Positions 19,905 to 30,488 are shown, counted from the first letter of the stretch. The stretch is 64,000 nucleotides of DNA from Gordonia amicalis NBRC 100051 = JCM 11271 (GCF_000332995.1 NZ_BANS01000017.1:103433-167432); one strand, 5' to 3'. A program made the numbers and translations. Notes: a model not told the origin generated them from the sequence alone.

Positions 19905-20647
19905 AGTCCGTGTCGTCCCTTCGGTCGATCAGTGGCGATGGTGTCGGTTCCCGGAGCCCGAAGGTCGACCAGGAAGGGGTTGGCAGCGCGTTCCTGCGCG
20001 ATCGTGGTCTGCGGTCCGTGCCCGGGCAGGACCAGGGTGTCGTCCGGCAACGGCAGCAGCTTCGCGGCGATGGAGTCGAGCAGCTGCTGATGGTTGCCGC
20101 CGGGCAGGTCGGTGCGTCCGATGGACCCGGCGAACAGCACGTCACCGGAGAAGCAGACCGGCACGGTCGTCGGAGCGTCGGACCCGGACTCCGCCGGAAC
20201 GGTCACCTCGATGCCCAGCAGCACCGAACCCTGGGTGTGGCCGGGTGCGAGGTCCACCGAGAAGTGGATGCCGGCGAGTTCGACGGGCTCACCGTCGTCG
20301 AACTCGACGACCTTCTCCGGTTCGCGGAACTTCTCGTCGCCGATCATCGCGCCGAGCGCGCGCCCGATGCCCAGGCCGGGATCGGTCAGCATCGGCCGGT
20401 CGGCGGCATGGATGTAGACGGGAATGGAGTACTCGTCGCACAACTGCGTGGCGTTCCAGGTGTGGTCCAGATGGCCGTGGGTCAGCAGCACGGCGACCGG
20501 GGTGAGGTCGTTCTCGGCGAGCAGTTCACGCACGCGCGGCGCGGCGTCCTGGCCCGGGTCGATGATCACCGCCTCAGATCCGGCTTCGGCCGCCACGAGG
20601 TAGCAGTTCGTCTGAAACATGCCGGCAGGGAATCCGGTGATCAGCAT
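19901..20647 (-). CDS. Metallo-beta-lactamase-fold hydrolase (glyoxalase II-like)
   Basis: The product has 248 aa from ATG 20645-20647 ([18 protein letters not shown]). The zinc ligands are in place: [12 protein letters not shown] (HxHxDH), [11 protein letters not shown] (His), [20 protein letters not shown] (bridging Asp) and [12 protein letters not shown] (last His). This pattern fits hydroxyacylglutathione-hydrolase-like enzymes. Mycolata lack glutathione, so a mycothiol or other thioester substrate is more plausible, which is inference. It is translationally coupled to hisS and lies divergent to the cyclophilin gene, across a 228-bp promoter region. Confidence 0.93.
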   Translation of the reverse strand: MLITGFPAGMFQTNCYLVAAEAGSEAVIIDPGQDAAPRVRELLAENDLTPVAVLLTHGHLDHTWNATQLCDEYSIPVYIHAADRPMLTDPGLGIGRALGAMIGDEKFREPEKVVEFDDGEPVELAGIHFSVDLAPGHTQGSVLLGIEVTVPAESGSDAPTTVPVCFSGDVLFAGSIGRTDLPGGNHQQLLDSIAAKLLPLPDDTLVLPGHGPQTTIAQERAANPFLVDLRAPGTDTIATDRPKGRHGL

Positions 20648-20875
20648 GGCACTCCTCGAGGGTCTCGGATCGGGTCGCGGGTCCCTCCATTGTGTCCTAG
20701 CTGCCCACGGCGGCCGACAGGCGGTGCGGTCGCGCTGACACGCGTGCCGCGACACCCCACTCCACCACCCACTGAACGCCGTTCTCAGGTACAACTGGCA
20801 CACTTGCCTCTCGAGTAAGTGACGTCCGCGCAGATTGTCGGCAGGCTATGCCGGGATTCAGGAGGATCCACCCGC

Positions 20876-21796
20876 GTGACCACCAATGAGGAGCGCCGCG
20901 AGGCGGCCAAGCGGAAGCTCGAGGAACGCCTCGAAACCGAGCGTCTCGCGAGGCGCAAGCGGAAGATCGTCATCGCGTCGGTCTCGACCGCCGTCGTGGT
21001 CGCCGTCGTCGCCGGCGTGACCGCCGTCGTGGTGAAGAAGATCATGGACGACCGGGAGGCCGCACGCTGGACCACCTGCGCGTTCGAGCACTCGCCGAGC
21101 CGGTTCGACCAGCTCCCCGACCAGGTTCCCGACACCGTGCCGGCCGATCAGAAGCCGCAGTACCAGGCCGAACTCGACGAGCTGAAGGCGGCGGCGAAGA
21201 ACGAGCGCAAGTCCCCCAAGCCCGACGACAAGGTCCTGAAGTCCGGCACCGAGCAGGCCACCTTCACGACCACCCAGGGTGTCCTGCCGATCACGCTGGA
21301 ACGTGACGGCGCCCCGTGCAATGTCGCCGCGGTCACCTCGCTGATCGAGAACAAGTTCTACGAGGACACGACCTGCCACCGCATGACCACCAGCGACAAG
21401 CTGAAGATCCTGCAGTGCGGCGACCCGACCGGCACCGGCATGAGCGGGCCCGGCTGGACCAGCCCCGACGAGCCACCGACCGACCTGAAGAAGGTCGGAC
21501 AGCCCGATCCGATGAGCGGATCGCAGCCGGTGGTCTACCCGCGCGGCACGGTGGCGATCGCCAACAGCAGCCAGGGCGGGCAGAACCCGAACACCGGGTC
21601 GAGCCAGTTGTTCATCGTGATCAACGACAGCGAACTCGGTCCCGACTACTCCATCGTGGGCAAGGTCGACGAGCCCGGACTCGCCGTGCTGGACAAGGTC
21701 TACGCCGGCGGCATCACCCCCGGCCCGGCCGGCAGCCAACCCGGCGACGGCAAGCCGAAGCTCCCGGTGACGATCGAGACCGCCACCATCGACTAG
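20876..21796 (+). CDS. Membrane-anchored cyclophilin-type peptidyl-prolyl isomerase
   Basis: The product is about 306 aa from GTG 20876, ten bases after a perfect AGGAGG. The N terminus is a charged cytoplasmic stretch (NEERREAAKRKLEERLE, probably a short coiled coil), then a membrane helix (IVIASVSTAVVVAVVAGVTAVVV), then an extracytoplasmic domain. The cyclophilin core starts near residue 140: TTCHRMTTSDKLKILQCGDP, PRGTVAIANSSQG, NTGSSQLFIVINDSELGPDY and SIVGKVDEPGLAVLDKV. The catalytic Arg of the HR motif is present. It should assist folding of exported proteins at the membrane. The homologue Rv2582 sits at the same place between gloB-like and rel. Confidence 0.93.
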   Translation: MTTNEERREAAKRKLEERLETERLARRKRKIVIASVSTAVVVAVVAGVTAVVVKKIMDDREAARWTTCAFEHSPSRFDQLPDQVPDTVPADQKPQYQAELDELKAAAKNERKSPKPDDKVLKSGTEQATFTTTQGVLPITLERDGAPCNVAAVTSLIENKFYEDTTCHRMTTSDKLKILQCGDPTGTGMSGPGWTSPDEPPTDLKKVGQPDPMSGSQPVVYPRGTVAIANSSQGGQNPNTGSSQLFIVINDSELGPDYSIVGKVDEPGLAVLDKVYAGGITPGPAGSQPGDGKPKLPVTIETATID

Positions 21797-21817
21797 CGAA
21801 ACCGGCTCCGACGACAC

Positions 21818-21868
21818 AGATCCCGTTGCGTTCTGGCCCGGCTACCGGGACAGAACGCAACGGGATCT
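21818..21868. terminator. Perfect 18-bp hairpin between the cyclophilin gene and rel
   Basis: The arms 21818-21835 and 21851-21868 are exact inverse complements (agatcccgttgcgttctg). After one mismatch a further 5-bp inner stem (cccgg/ccggg) closes on a 3-base loop. It lies 22 bases past the cyclophilin stop and probably ends that transcript. Read the other way it could also stop rel transcription. It may instead be part of the repeat element that follows directly. Confidence 0.65.
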
Positions 21869-21870
21869 CT

Positions 21871-22037
21871 GGTTTCGACACGGCTCCTCGCTGCGCTCGG
21901 TGCCGGCTCAACCAGCAGGAGGGCTCCGCCCTGCGCTCGGTGCCGGCTCAACCGGCAGAGGGTTCCGCGCTGCGCTCGGTGCCGGCTCAACCAGCAGGAG
22001 AGTTCCGCGCTGCGCTCGGTGCCGGCTCAACCAGCAG
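21871..22037. repeat. Imperfect ~40-bp tandem repeat array, four units
   Basis: The unit ctgcgctcggtgccggctca followed by accagcaggag-type sequence starts at 21891, 21931, 21970 and 22010 (periods 40, 39 and 40 bases). Before the first unit comes the lead-in ggtttcgacacggctcctcg. Units differ at a few positions. From memory, related gtttcgacacggctc-ctcaaccag phrases are scattered between genes in Gordonia and Rhodococcus genomes, which suggests a dispersed non-coding repeat family; I could not search for this. The array ends 4 bases before the rel stop codon. It has no coding potential on either strand and no spacer variation like CRISPR. Confidence 0.8.
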
Positions 22038-22041
22038 GGGG

Positions 22042-24411
22042 CTATGCCGCCGAGGTGACGCGGTAGACGTCGTAGACGCCCTCCACGTTGCGGACCACGT
22101 TGAGCACGTGGCCGAGGTGCTTGGGGTCGCCCATCTCGAAGGTGAACTTGCTGACGGCCACGCGGTCGCGGCTGGTGGTCACCGACGCCGAGAGGATGTT
22201 GACACGTTCGTCGGCGAGCACCTTGGTGACGTCGGACAGCAGGCGGTGACGGTCGAGGGCCTCGACCTGGATGGCGACGAGGAACACCGACTCCGGGGAC
22301 GGCGCCCACGACACGTCGAGGATCCGTTCGGACTGCTGCTGGAGCGAGGTCGCATTGGTGCAGTCCGTGCGGTGCACGCTGATGCCGCCGCCGCGGGTGA
22401 CGAAGCCCATGATGTCGTCGCCTGGTACGGGCGTGCAACACTTGGCGAGTTTGATCACCACGTTGTCGACGCCGTCGACGACCACGCCGGCATCCCCGCC
22501 CTGACGCGTGCGGGTCGGCATCGTCGACGGTGTGGACCGCTCGGCGAGCGCCTCCTCCGCGTCCTCGATACCACCGAGAGATGCGACGAGCCGGTTGACG
22601 ACATGCCGTGCGGAGACATGATTCTCCCCCACCGCGGTGTACAGCGCAGTGACGTCGGTGTACCGCAGCTCCTTGGCGATCGCCGCCATCGACTCCGCCG
22701 ACAGCAAGCGCTGCAACGGAAGTCCGCCGCGGCGGACCTCCTTGGCGATCGCATCCTTACCGGCTTCGAGGGCCTCCTCGCGGCGCTCCTTGGCGAACCA
22801 CTGGCGGATCTTGGCCTTGGCCCGCGGCGACACCACGAAGGTCTGCCAGTCCTTCGACGGGCCGGCGGTGGGCGCCTTGGAGGTGAACACCTCCACCACC
22901 TCGCCGTTCTCGAGCTTGCGTTCGAGCGCGACCAGCCGGCCGTTGACGCGGGCACCGATACAGCGGTGACCGACCTCGGTGTGGACCGCGTAGGCGAAGT
23001 CGACCGGCGTCGAACCGGCCGGGAGGGTGACCACGTCGCCCTTCGGCGTGAAGACGAAGATCTCCCGGACCGCGAGGTCGTAACGCAACGATTCGAGGAA
23101 CTCACCGGGGTCGGCGGCCTCACGCTGCCAGTCGAGCAGCTGGCGCATCCACGCCATGTCGTCGATCTCGGTGGTGTCGGACTTCTTGCCCGACTTCCGG
23201 TAGCCGTTCTCCTTGTAGCGCCAGTGGGCGGCGATGCCGAACTCGGCGGTCCGGTGCATCTCGTGCGTCCGGATCTGCACCTCGAGCGGCTTGCCCTCGG
23301 GCCCGATCACGGTGGTGTGCAACGACTGATAGACGCCGAAGCGCGGCTGGGCTATGTAGTCCTTGAAGCGTCCAGCCATCGGCTGCCACAGCGAGTGGAC
23401 GACGCCGACCGCGGCGTAGCAGTCACGGTCCTCTTCACACAGGATGCGCATGCCGACCAGGTCGTGGATGTCGTCGAAGTCGCGTCCCTTGACGATCATC
23501 TTCTGATAGATCGACCAGTAGTGCTTGGGACGCCCCTCGACCGTCGCGTGGATCCGCGCCGCGGACAACGCGCTATTGATGTCGGCCCGCACCCGCGCGA
23601 GATAGGTGTCGCGCGACGGGGCGCGGTCGGCGACCAGACGCACGATCTCCTCGTAGCGCTTGGGGTGCAGGATCGCGAACGAGAGGTCCTCGAGCTCCCA
23701 CTTCACGGTCGCCATACCGAGCCGATGCGCAAGCGGCGCAATGACTTCCAACGTCTCGCGAGCCTTGCGCGCCTGCTTCTCCGGCGGGAGGAAGCGCATC
23801 GTCCGCATGTTGTGGAGCCGGTCGGCGACCTTGATCACGAGGACGCGCGGATCGCGGGCCATCGCGATGATCATCTTGCGGATGGTCTCGGCCTCGGCGG
23901 CACTGCCCAGCGCGACCTTGTCGAGTTTGGTCACGCCGTCGACGAGATGGGCGACCTCGGGTCCGAAGTCACGTTCGAGCGCCTGCAACGAGTAGCCGGT
24001 GTCCTCGACCGTGTCGTGCAGCAGCGCGGCGATCAGGGTGGTGGTGTCCATGCCGAGGTCGGCGAGGATCGTCGCGACCGCCAGCGGATGGGTGATGTAC
24101 GGATCGCCGGACTTGCGTTTCTGTCCGCTGTGGCGCTCCTCGGCGACGTCGTAGGCCCGCTGCAGCAGGGCGACGTCGGCCTTCGGGTAGATCTCGCGGT
24201 GCAGCGTGACCAGGGGCTCGAGGACCGGCCGGACCTGGCTGCGGGTGGCGGTCATGCGGCGGGCCAGACGGGCGCGTACGCGCCGCGAGGCGGATGGGGA
24301 GGTCGACGTCGCGGTGGGGACGCCTGGTCCGGTGCCCTCGCCGACCGGTGACGCAGACGAGTCGGCCGCGGGAGTCACGAAGCGCTCAGCCGTGCCGGAT
24401 TCATCGGGCAT
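22042..24411 (-). CDS. rel: Bifunctional (p)ppGpp synthetase/hydrolase Rel
   Basis: The product has 789 aa and the full long-RSH layout. The HD hydrolase domain is near the N terminus ([32 protein letters not shown] with the HDxxED motif). The synthetase domain follows ([43 protein letters not shown]), then TGS ([39 protein letters not shown]), a helical and zinc-finger-like region ([13 protein letters not shown]) and a C-terminal ACT domain. Both activities should be intact, so it both makes and degrades the starvation alarmone. The start ATG 24409-24411 follows GGAGGAGG. It lies downstream of apt, in the conserved actinobacterial order secD-secF-apt-rel. Confidence 0.97.
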   Translation of the reverse strand: MPDESGTAERFVTPAADSSASPVGEGTGPGVPTATSTSPSASRRVRARLARRMTATRSQVRPVLEPLVTLHREIYPKADVALLQRAYDVAEERHSGQKRKSGDPYITHPLAVATILADLGMDTTTLIAALLHDTVEDTGYSLQALERDFGPEVAHLVDGVTKLDKVALGSAAEAETIRKMIIAMARDPRVLVIKVADRLHNMRTMRFLPPEKQARKARETLEVIAPLAHRLGMATVKWELEDLSFAILHPKRYEEIVRLVADRAPSRDTYLARVRADINSALSAARIHATVEGRPKHYWSIYQKMIVKGRDFDDIHDLVGMRILCEEDRDCYAAVGVVHSLWQPMAGRFKDYIAQPRFGVYQSLHTTVIGPEGKPLEVQIRTHEMHRTAEFGIAAHWRYKENGYRKSGKKSDTTEIDDMAWMRQLLDWQREAADPGEFLESLRYDLAVREIFVFTPKGDVVTLPAGSTPVDFAYAVHTEVGHRCIGARVNGRLVALERKLENGEVVEVFTSKAPTAGPSKDWQTFVVSPRAKAKIRQWFAKERREEALEAGKDAIAKEVRRGGLPLQRLLSAESMAAIAKELRYTDVTALYTAVGENHVSARHVVNRLVASLGGIEDAEEALAERSTPSTMPTRTRQGGDAGVVVDGVDNVVIKLAKCCTPVPGDDIMGFVTRGGGISVHRTDCTNATSLQQQSERILDVSWAPSPESVFLVAIQVEALDRHRLLSDVTKVLADERVNILSASVTTSRDRVAVSKFTFEMGDPKHLGHVLNVVRNVEGVYDVYRVTSAA

Positions 24412-24491
24412 CGCCGGTCCTCCTCCGTATGTCGTGGTCCGTGTCCTGTCGTGGTCTCAATCGAGTCTAGATCCTCGGTCACCCGAGACCG

Positions 24492-25067
24492 TCAGTCGAG
24501 CGCCACCGAGTGGACGGGCACCTCTGGGCCCAGCCCGCGAGCGATCGTGTCGCGTCCGCCGAGTCCGACGAGCTCCATGATCACCGCGACGCCGGTGACA
24601 CTCGCCCCCGCCCGGCTGAGCAGACCCGCAGCGGCCACCGCGGTGCCGCCGGTGGCCAGCACGTCGTCGACGAGAAGGACGCGCTGCCCGCTCAGGTCGA
24701 GACCGCTGGCGGGGATCTCCAGCGTCGCGCTGCCGTATTCGAGGCTGTAGCTGACCGCGTGCACCGGAGGCGGCAGCTTGCCGCCCTTGCGCACCGCGAG
24801 CACCCCGACCTCGAGTTCGCGGGCGACCGCACCACCGAGGAGGAAGCCGCGTGCGTCGATGCCGGCGACGAGGTCGATCGCGCCGCAGCCGTGGGTCAGG
24901 GCCGTGACGATCGCGGACAATCCCTCCGCGTCGGCCAGGACCGGTGTCAGGTCCTTGAAGGCGATCCCGGCGCTCGGGAAGTCGTCGACGAGGCGGGTGT
25001 GCCGGGCGATCGCCGCCTGGGCACGTGCCACCGCTTCCGCGGTCCGTTCGGGTACCACGCCGCCCAT
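24492..25067 (-). CDS. apt: Adenine phosphoribosyltransferase
   Basis: The product is about 191 aa from ATG 25065-25067 (MGGVVPERTAEAVARAQAAI), preceded by GGGGAGAA at good spacing. The frame is open further upstream but that part reads as out-of-frame sequence. Family signatures are FPSAGIAFKDLTPVLAD, DLVAGIDARGFLLGGAVA, the flexible loop VRKGGKLPPPVHAVSY, and the PRPP-binding loop VLLVDDVLATGGTAVAA. It salvages adenine to AMP in the cytosol. It lies between the lipoprotein gene and rel; the pairing of apt with rel is conserved and ties purine salvage to alarmone metabolism. Confidence 0.95.
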   Translation of the reverse strand: MGGVVPERTAEAVARAQAAIARHTRLVDDFPSAGIAFKDLTPVLADAEGLSAIVTALTHGCGAIDLVAGIDARGFLLGGAVARELEVGVLAVRKGGKLPPPVHAVSYSLEYGSATLEIPASGLDLSGQRVLLVDDVLATGGTAVAAAGLLSRAGASVTGVAVIMELVGLGGRDTIARGLGPEVPVHSVALD

Positions 25068-25107
25068 CAGTTCTCCCCTACCGCTTGTCTGCACTGCCAC
25101 TCGACAG

Positions 25108-26823
25108 TCATCTGCCGATCGTCCATCGATCCATGTTCCACCCGGTGCCCGCGCGACTGAGTCCGGCCGCGACGCCACCCACCTGATCCTTCCACTGCCG
25201 TATGCGCGGCGCGGCGAACAGGGGGATCGACGGCATCGACGCCCAGCTCGCGTTCTCGATCGAGCGGGCCAGACGGAGCCGGTCGGGTACGGACACGGTG
25301 ACCGCGAACTGGTCGATCCCACGACTGACCTGAGGGCCCCCGGTGCCGGAGAGGTTGAGCGGGTCACCGCCACGCAGCGTGTAGGCGTCCCGGCTCGGGT
25401 CCGCGGCGCCGGATGCGGCGAAGGAGTCTCCCCCGGCCGTGATCAGGGCATCGACATCCTTGCCCAGTGATTCTGGTTGCACGTCGGGTGTGGCGACATC
25501 CTCGACGACGAATCCGGCTTCCCGGCAGGACGCCGCGATGGCCGCCACCATCTGCTGCCACCGCAGGGTCGGCGCCACGTACCCGATGCGGACACGACGC
25601 GGCTGCAGATCCGACGTCGTCGATGTCCCGTCCCCCGCGCCCTGACCGGTCGCGGCGCGCAGCAGCGTCCGTGCCCGTTCGAGGTCCGGGCGCTGGTAGG
25701 CGCGGCCGAACTCGGTGTTCATCGGCCCGGCGAGGTTGTCCGCGGGTGCGAGCAGGCGCAGATTCCACACCTGGGCGCCGCCGGAGAAGTCACGGGCGAG
25801 GTCCGCACGCGGGACGCAGGAGGCGAAGGCCTGCCGCATCCGCACGTCCCGGAAGACGCCTCGTCCCGCGAGCACGATCTGTTCCACGCCGAGCGCCCGG
25901 GAGGGTGAGGCCGGTCCGTCCGCGCCGGGTGTGCCGGCGATGTCACCCTCCACGATTCCCGCGGTGACGTCGACGATGTCGAACTTCCCGTCGGGAAGGC
26001 GGCGGGCCGAATCGGTGCCGCGGCCCCAGATCGCGATGCGCGAGGTCTCGGGCTTGTCGCCCCACCACGATTCGTTGGGGATCAGGACGAGTCCGCCCGA
26101 CCGTGAGTACCGGTCGATGCGGTATGGCCCCGAGGCCGGGAACCGCGCATGGTCGACCGGACCGAAGGTCAGATCGAAGCCCGTGTTCCAGGCGGTGGCG
26201 ATGCGGGCCAGCGCACCGCGGTCCATCGCCCGGATGGGGTCGACGACGTTGGCGACTCCGGCCTCGCGGGCCGCGACGTGGGCGGGCAGCAGCGTGCCCG
26301 CGCCGAACAGTGACAGCCAGTCGCGGTACTCACGTCCCGGCGCGAACGTCACCGTCGCCGACTTCTCGCCGGGTGCGCACTCCACCTTGTCGATGTCGCG
26401 GTACCCGGCCGTCGTCGCCGGCGTGAAACCGGGGAAGCGCCCACTCATCGCGGCCCACGCCAACACCAGGTCGTCGCAATCGAGGGCGACCTTGTCGGTG
26501 AAGGCGGCTTCGGGGGTGAACTCGTACCGCAGCGCCGCGGCGCGTCCCGGGAGTCGGGTCACGGTGCCGACGTCGCGGTCCGGGATGACCTGCCCCCGGG
26601 GTCCGAGCAGGCTGAAACCCGGCAGGAGACGACTGGTAGCCATGATCACGCCGTCGGCGTTGCCGTCCACGGTGTTCGCGTTGTAGCTGGTCACGTGGGC
26701 GTCGACCACGTAGTCGAGGGTCGGTGGCCTGTCGTCCCCGCACGCCGTCAGGACGCCCGCGCCCGTGACGACCCCGACGAGCAGGCTCAGGACCCTGATG
26801 AACTCCCGTTGCCTGACGATCAC
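25108..26823 (-). CDS. Extracytoplasmic solute-binding lipoprotein (dipeptide/oligopeptide type)
   Basis: The product is about 571 aa from GTG 26821-26823 (VIVRQREFIRVLSLLV). The signal peptide ends in a lipobox, GVLTACGDD, so the mature protein should be lipid-anchored through that Cys. The rest resembles family 5 peptide/nickel-binding proteins: LPGFSLLGPRGQVIPD, YEFTPEAAFTDKVALDCDDLVLAWAAM, FPASGPYRIDRYSRSGGLVLIPNESWWG. No permease or ATPase genes are adjacent. It sits in a coupled cluster, beginning 11 bases after secF and followed by apt, exactly like Rv2585c in M. tuberculosis. An orphan binding protein in a Sec-export operon may have a role other than uptake. Confidence 0.85.
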   Translation of the reverse strand: MIVRQREFIRVLSLLVGVVTGAGVLTACGDDRPPTLDYVVDAHVTSYNANTVDGNADGVIMATSRLLPGFSLLGPRGQVIPDRDVGTVTRLPGRAAALRYEFTPEAAFTDKVALDCDDLVLAWAAMSGRFPGFTPATTAGYRDIDKVECAPGEKSATVTFAPGREYRDWLSLFGAGTLLPAHVAAREAGVANVVDPIRAMDRGALARIATAWNTGFDLTFGPVDHARFPASGPYRIDRYSRSGGLVLIPNESWWGDKPETSRIAIWGRGTDSARRLPDGKFDIVDVTAGIVEGDIAGTPGADGPASPSRALGVEQIVLAGRGVFRDVRMRQAFASCVPRADLARDFSGGAQVWNLRLLAPADNLAGPMNTEFGRAYQRPDLERARTLLRAATGQGAGDGTSTTSDLQPRRVRIGYVAPTLRWQQMVAAIAASCREAGFVVEDVATPDVQPESLGKDVDALITAGGDSFAASGAADPSRDAYTLRGGDPLNLSGTGGPQVSRGIDQFAVTVSVPDRLRLARSIENASWASMPSIPLFAAPRIRQWKDQVGGVAAGLSRAGTGWNMDRWTIGR

Positions 26824-26833
26824 GTCGGTGAGA

Positions 26834-28042
26834 CTAGCGGTTGCGACGGCGTTTGCCGGTCGGTACCGCCCGGTCGGCCTCGTCCGTGTCGGCCGCGCCG
26901 CGGCGACGGCGCACCGGCCGCTCGGTGTCGGTCGAGCCGGCGCCGGAGGTGATCCCGGCACGGCGGTTCATCACCTTCGTGGTGTGCCGGGCGACGTCCG
27001 GACGGCGTTCCTTCAGCGCCACCAGCAGCGGCGCGGCGAGGAAGATCGACGAGTAGGCGCCGACCACCACGCCGACGAGCTGGATCAGGCCCAGGTCCTT
27101 CAGCGTGCCGACCCCGAGCAGCCACACCGCCACGACCATCAGGGCGATGATCGGCAGCACCGAGATGATCGTCGTGTTGATCGATCGCATCAGTGTCTGG
27201 TTGACGGCGAGGTTCGCCTGCTCGCCGTAGGTACGACGCGTCGTCTGCAGGACCGAGCGGGTGTTCTCGGCGACCTTGTCGAACACGACGACCGTGTCGT
27301 ACAGCGAGAAGCCGAGGATGGTCAGCAGGCCGATCACAGTCGCCGGCGTCACCTCCCAGCCGACCAGCGAGTAGACACCCGCGGTGCACACGATGTCGAA
27401 GAACAGCGATGCCATGGCCGCGATCGACATCTCCCGGTCGAACCGGACGGCGATGTAGGCGAACACGATGACCAGGAACACCGCGAGCGCGAGAACCATC
27501 TTCTCGGTGATCTCACGGCCCCAGGTGGAACTGACGTCGGAGATGCTGACCTCGGCAGGCGACAGCGCGGGACCGAACTCCTCGGTGAGCGCGCGCGTGA
27601 CCGCCTCGGCCTGGGCGATGTCGAGGGTCTCGGTGCGCACCTGCACGGTGGCGCTGTCGCCGGCGCCCGCGGTCTGCACCGATTCGGGCTCTTCGCCGAG
27701 GGCCTCGGTGACGATCTTCTCGACCGAGTCCGCCGTGACCTCCGACGAGACGACGGGGACCGACATCTGGGTGCCGCCCTCGAAGTCGATGCCGAAGGTG
27801 AACCCGCGGATGGCGATGGACGCCAGGCAGATCAGCATGATCACGGCGGTGACGATGTACCAGGTCTTCCGCTTGCCCACGATCTCGAAGGCGCCGGTGC
27901 CGGTGTAGAGCCGGGCGAAGAACCCTCGCCGGGTGTCGGAGACGAAGTCGGCGTCGGTCCCGGTGGACGGCGCCGGCGGTTCGGCGACCGTGGTGCCCGT
28001 GGTCTCCCGCGCGTCCTTGTTCGGGTTGTCCGGACGGGTCAT
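26834..28042 (-). CDS. secF: Protein translocase subunit SecF
   Basis: The 402-aa RND-type membrane subunit works with SecD to drive late steps of Sec export using the proton gradient. After a hydrophilic start come TM1 ([19 protein letters not shown]), the signature [16 protein letters not shown] and the external P1-like domain. The C-terminal bundle of five helices follows, including [15 protein letters not shown] and [27 protein letters not shown]. The C-terminal ~50 residues are basic and disordered. The ATG at 28040-28042 overlaps the secD stop (ATGA). The lipoprotein gene follows after 10 bases. Confidence 0.97.
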   Translation of the reverse strand: MTRPDNPNKDARETTGTTVAEPPAPSTGTDADFVSDTRRGFFARLYTGTGAFEIVGKRKTWYIVTAVIMLICLASIAIRGFTFGIDFEGGTQMSVPVVSSEVTADSVEKIVTEALGEEPESVQTAGAGDSATVQVRTETLDIAQAEAVTRALTEEFGPALSPAEVSISDVSSTWGREITEKMVLALAVFLVIVFAYIAVRFDREMSIAAMASLFFDIVCTAGVYSLVGWEVTPATVIGLLTILGFSLYDTVVVFDKVAENTRSVLQTTRRTYGEQANLAVNQTLMRSINTTIISVLPIIALMVVAVWLLGVGTLKDLGLIQLVGVVVGAYSSIFLAAPLLVALKERRPDVARHTTKVMNRRAGITSGAGSTDTERPVRRRRGAADTDEADRAVPTGKRRRNR

Positions 28043-29733
28043 CGCACAGTCCCCTTCTCGCTGGTGGACGCGTCGGCACGGGCCGCTTCGGTGCCGGTGG
28101 CCTCGGCCTGGCGGCGGGCTGCGACCTTTCGCTCGCGGGCCACCTCGGTGACCGCGCCGAGACCGTTGACGCTCGGCTTGGACAGGAACGACGACCGGCT
28201 GGCGTAGACCACGAGTGGGTGGGTCACCAGGAAGACGACCATGACGTCGAGAATCGTGGTGAGGCCCAGCGTGAACGCGAAGCCGCGCACCTCGCCGATC
28301 GCGAGGGTGTAGATCACCGCGGCGGCGATGAAGCTGACCGCGTTACCCGACCAGATGGTGCGGCGGGCGCTGGCCCAACCTCGTGGCACGGCCGAACGGA
28401 AACTCCGGCCCTCGCGCATCTCGTCCTTGATGCGTTCGAAGTAGACGACGAACGAGTCCGCGGTCATACCGATACCGATGATCAGACCGGCGATGCCGGC
28501 GAGGTCGAGCGTGAACCCGATCCAGCGTCCGAGCAGCACGATGATGCCGTAGACCATCGCACCGGCGAGCACCAGTGACAGCATCGTCAGGATGCCGAGC
28601 ATCCGATAGTAGGCCAGCGCGTAGATCAACACGGCGACGAGGCCGATCGCACCGGCGAGCAGACCTGCCTTCAGCGACGAGAGACCCAGTGTCGCCGAAA
28701 CGGTTTCGGCATCGGAGGCGTTGAACGACAGGGGCAGCGAGCCGTACTTCAGCACGTTCGCGAGCTCGTTCGACGACTTCTCGGTGAACGGGTCGGCGCT
28801 GCTGCCGCTGATGCGGGTCTGGCCGCCCGGGATCGGCTCGTTGATCGCCGGCGCCGAGACGACCGACGAGTCGAGGGTGAACGCGGTCTGGGTGCGGTTG
28901 GGGGCCTCCTGCGCGGTGTACTTGGGCCAGAAGTCCGCGGCCTTGCCCTTGAACTCGAGGGTGACGACCCACTCACCGGTCTGCGGATCGGTGCCGGCGG
29001 ACGCGTCCTTGATGTCGCGACCGTCGATGATCTGCGGACCGAGGAGGTAGACCTCCTTGCCGTCGGTGGAACAGGCCACCAGGTACTGGTCGGGCAGGTC
29101 GTTGCCCCGGAGGGGGTCGTTGGCGGTCGGCGAGCAGTCCATCTTCGCCATCTGCTCCTGCAGCGGCACCAGCTGTTCCTGCTTGGCGTCGCCGGGGGCC
29201 TGGCGGAGCTTGCGCTGTTCGGCGATCGCCGCCGCGGCCACCTCGGTGGGCATCGCGTCGGCCTGCTTCTCGGTCTGGTCCTCCGGCTTCGGCGGCTGCG
29301 GGGTCGCCGGGGTGGCGCCGACCACCGGCCGCACGTACAGCCGCGCGGTCTGACTCAGCGACTTGGCCTGCGCGCCGTCCTCGCCGGGCACCGTGATCAC
29401 GAGGTTGTTGCCGGTGACGACGACCTCGGAACCGGACACACCGAGCCCGTTCACACGCTGCTCGATGATCTGCTTGGCCTGGTCGAGCTGTTGCCGCGTC
29501 GGCTCCTTGCCGTCCTCGGTGCGCGCGGTGAGCGTCACCCGGGTTCCGCCCTGGAGGTCGATGCCCAGTTTGGGTTCGAGCGTCTGGGGACCGGTGAAGT
29601 AGATCAGCCCGTACACGACGGCGAGGAGCGCGAGGAAGGCCGCGAGCGGACGCCACGGCGGGATCTCTCGACTCGGTCGCGACCGCTTGCCGGCGGGCTT
29701 GTCCGCCTTTGCAGTCGAACGAGGAGTAGTCAC
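28039..29733 (-). CDS. secD: Protein translocase subunit SecD
   Basis: The product has 564 aa from GTG 29731-29733, with AAAGGAG 15-20 bases upstream. TM1 ([18 protein letters not shown]) is followed by [15 protein letters not shown], the large extracytoplasmic P1 region, and five C-terminal helices with [30 protein letters not shown] sequence (here [20 protein letters not shown]). The P1 head contains a long proline- and glutamate-rich insert ([16 protein letters not shown]) typical of actinobacterial SecD. It is coupled to secF by a 4-bp overlap and preceded by yajC across 187 bp, which may hold a separate promoter. Confidence 0.97.
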   Translation of the reverse strand: MTTPRSTAKADKPAGKRSRPSREIPPWRPLAAFLALLAVVYGLIYFTGPQTLEPKLGIDLQGGTRVTLTARTEDGKEPTRQQLDQAKQIIEQRVNGLGVSGSEVVVTGNNLVITVPGEDGAQAKSLSQTARLYVRPVVGATPATPQPPKPEDQTEKQADAMPTEVAAAAIAEQRKLRQAPGDAKQEQLVPLQEQMAKMDCSPTANDPLRGNDLPDQYLVACSTDGKEVYLLGPQIIDGRDIKDASAGTDPQTGEWVVTLEFKGKAADFWPKYTAQEAPNRTQTAFTLDSSVVSAPAINEPIPGGQTRISGSSADPFTEKSSNELANVLKYGSLPLSFNASDAETVSATLGLSSLKAGLLAGAIGLVAVLIYALAYYRMLGILTMLSLVLAGAMVYGIIVLLGRWIGFTLDLAGIAGLIIGIGMTADSFVVYFERIKDEMREGRSFRSAVPRGWASARRTIWSGNAVSFIAAAVIYTLAIGEVRGFAFTLGLTTILDVMVVFLVTHPLVVYASRSSFLSKPSVNGLGAVTEVARERKVAARRQAEATGTEAARADASTSEKGTVR

Positions 29734-29920
29734 AGCTGTTCAGGTCTCCTTTGGGAACGTCAACCGGCCGAGGATGCCAGGACCGCATGACCCACCGACT
29801 CCGAAGGTCTGCGTGCGCGCCGAGATCACAGCGCGGCACGCAGACCTCAGCAAGACAGGCGTTGCGCGGGAGGTGGGCGCGAGGCGCCACGCCGGTCGAC
29901 GGCGCAGCGCTGCTCGGGGA

Positions 29921-30307
29921 TTACTTGTCGGTGTCGCGCGCGTCGTCGGACGACGGCTTGTCCAGGCTCACCGAGTCCGAGTGGTCGGCGTAGTCGTCGT
30001 ACTCGACCTCGGGTGCGGTGTGTCCCGCGTAGGTGGCGGCGGCCTCGTCGGTGGGGATGACGCGCATGATCGCGAGGCGGTTCCAGCGGGTCACCATGCC
30101 GGTGGCGATCTCCACGTCGACGAAATCCGACGACGTGGCGTCGATGACGGTGCCGTACAGGCCGGAGGTCAGCTGGATACGCGCACCCGTGGACACCGAG
30201 TTCTGCATGTCCTGCATCTCGGCCATGCGCTTCTTCTGCTTCCGCATCGACAAGAACATGAAGCCGGCGAGAAGGGCCAGCAAGAGGGGGAAGAGCAGAG
30301 CGTCCAT
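29921..30307 (-). CDS. yajC: Preprotein translocase accessory subunit YajC
   Basis: This is a 128-aa single-span membrane protein: TM LLFPLLLALLAGFMFLSM at the very N terminus, then a basic segment (RKQKKRMAEMQDM) and a small cytoplasmic domain with the family signature TGARIQLTSGLYGTVIDA. The C-terminal ~40 residues are acidic and disordered. It associates with SecDF. The ATG at 30305-30307 has AAAGGA upstream. In M. tuberculosis gabT and others lie between yajC and ruvB; here ruvB follows directly, across 180 bp. Confidence 0.94.
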   Translation of the reverse strand: MDALLFPLLLALLAGFMFLSMRKQKKRMAEMQDMQNSVSTGARIQLTSGLYGTVIDATSSDFVDVEIATGMVTRWNRLAIMRVIPTDEAAATYAGHTAPEVEYDDYADHSDSVSLDKPSSDDARDTDK

Positions 30308-30488
30308 GGGTGAGAGTCAGTCCTTTGTGTTTTCGGGGTGTACCGCGTGGACCACCGCCCCGCGCCGACGGCGTGAGGCGACAACGGCCACGCTGTGCTC
30401 CACACAGTGTGCCACGTCCGCCGGCAAGATCATCCCCGCAGGTGGTGCCCCGCGTCACATGCGCGGCGTCACGCCGCGCGGGTGGGGG

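Noticed and set aside
21891..22037. CRISPR array
   Set aside because: Units are contiguous, 39-40 bp long with no unique spacers, and no cas genes are nearby.
21316..24351. A 1011-codon plus-strand frame running through the cyclophilin gene and antisense to rel
   Set aside because: It crosses the hairpin and repeat array and shows no protein-like conservation; rel on the other strand explains the region.
25068..25373. N-terminal extension of apt to a start at 25373
   Set aside because: The added ~100 residues lie over the lipoprotein gene in another frame and are not conserved; ATG 25067 has a strong ribosome site and matches family length.
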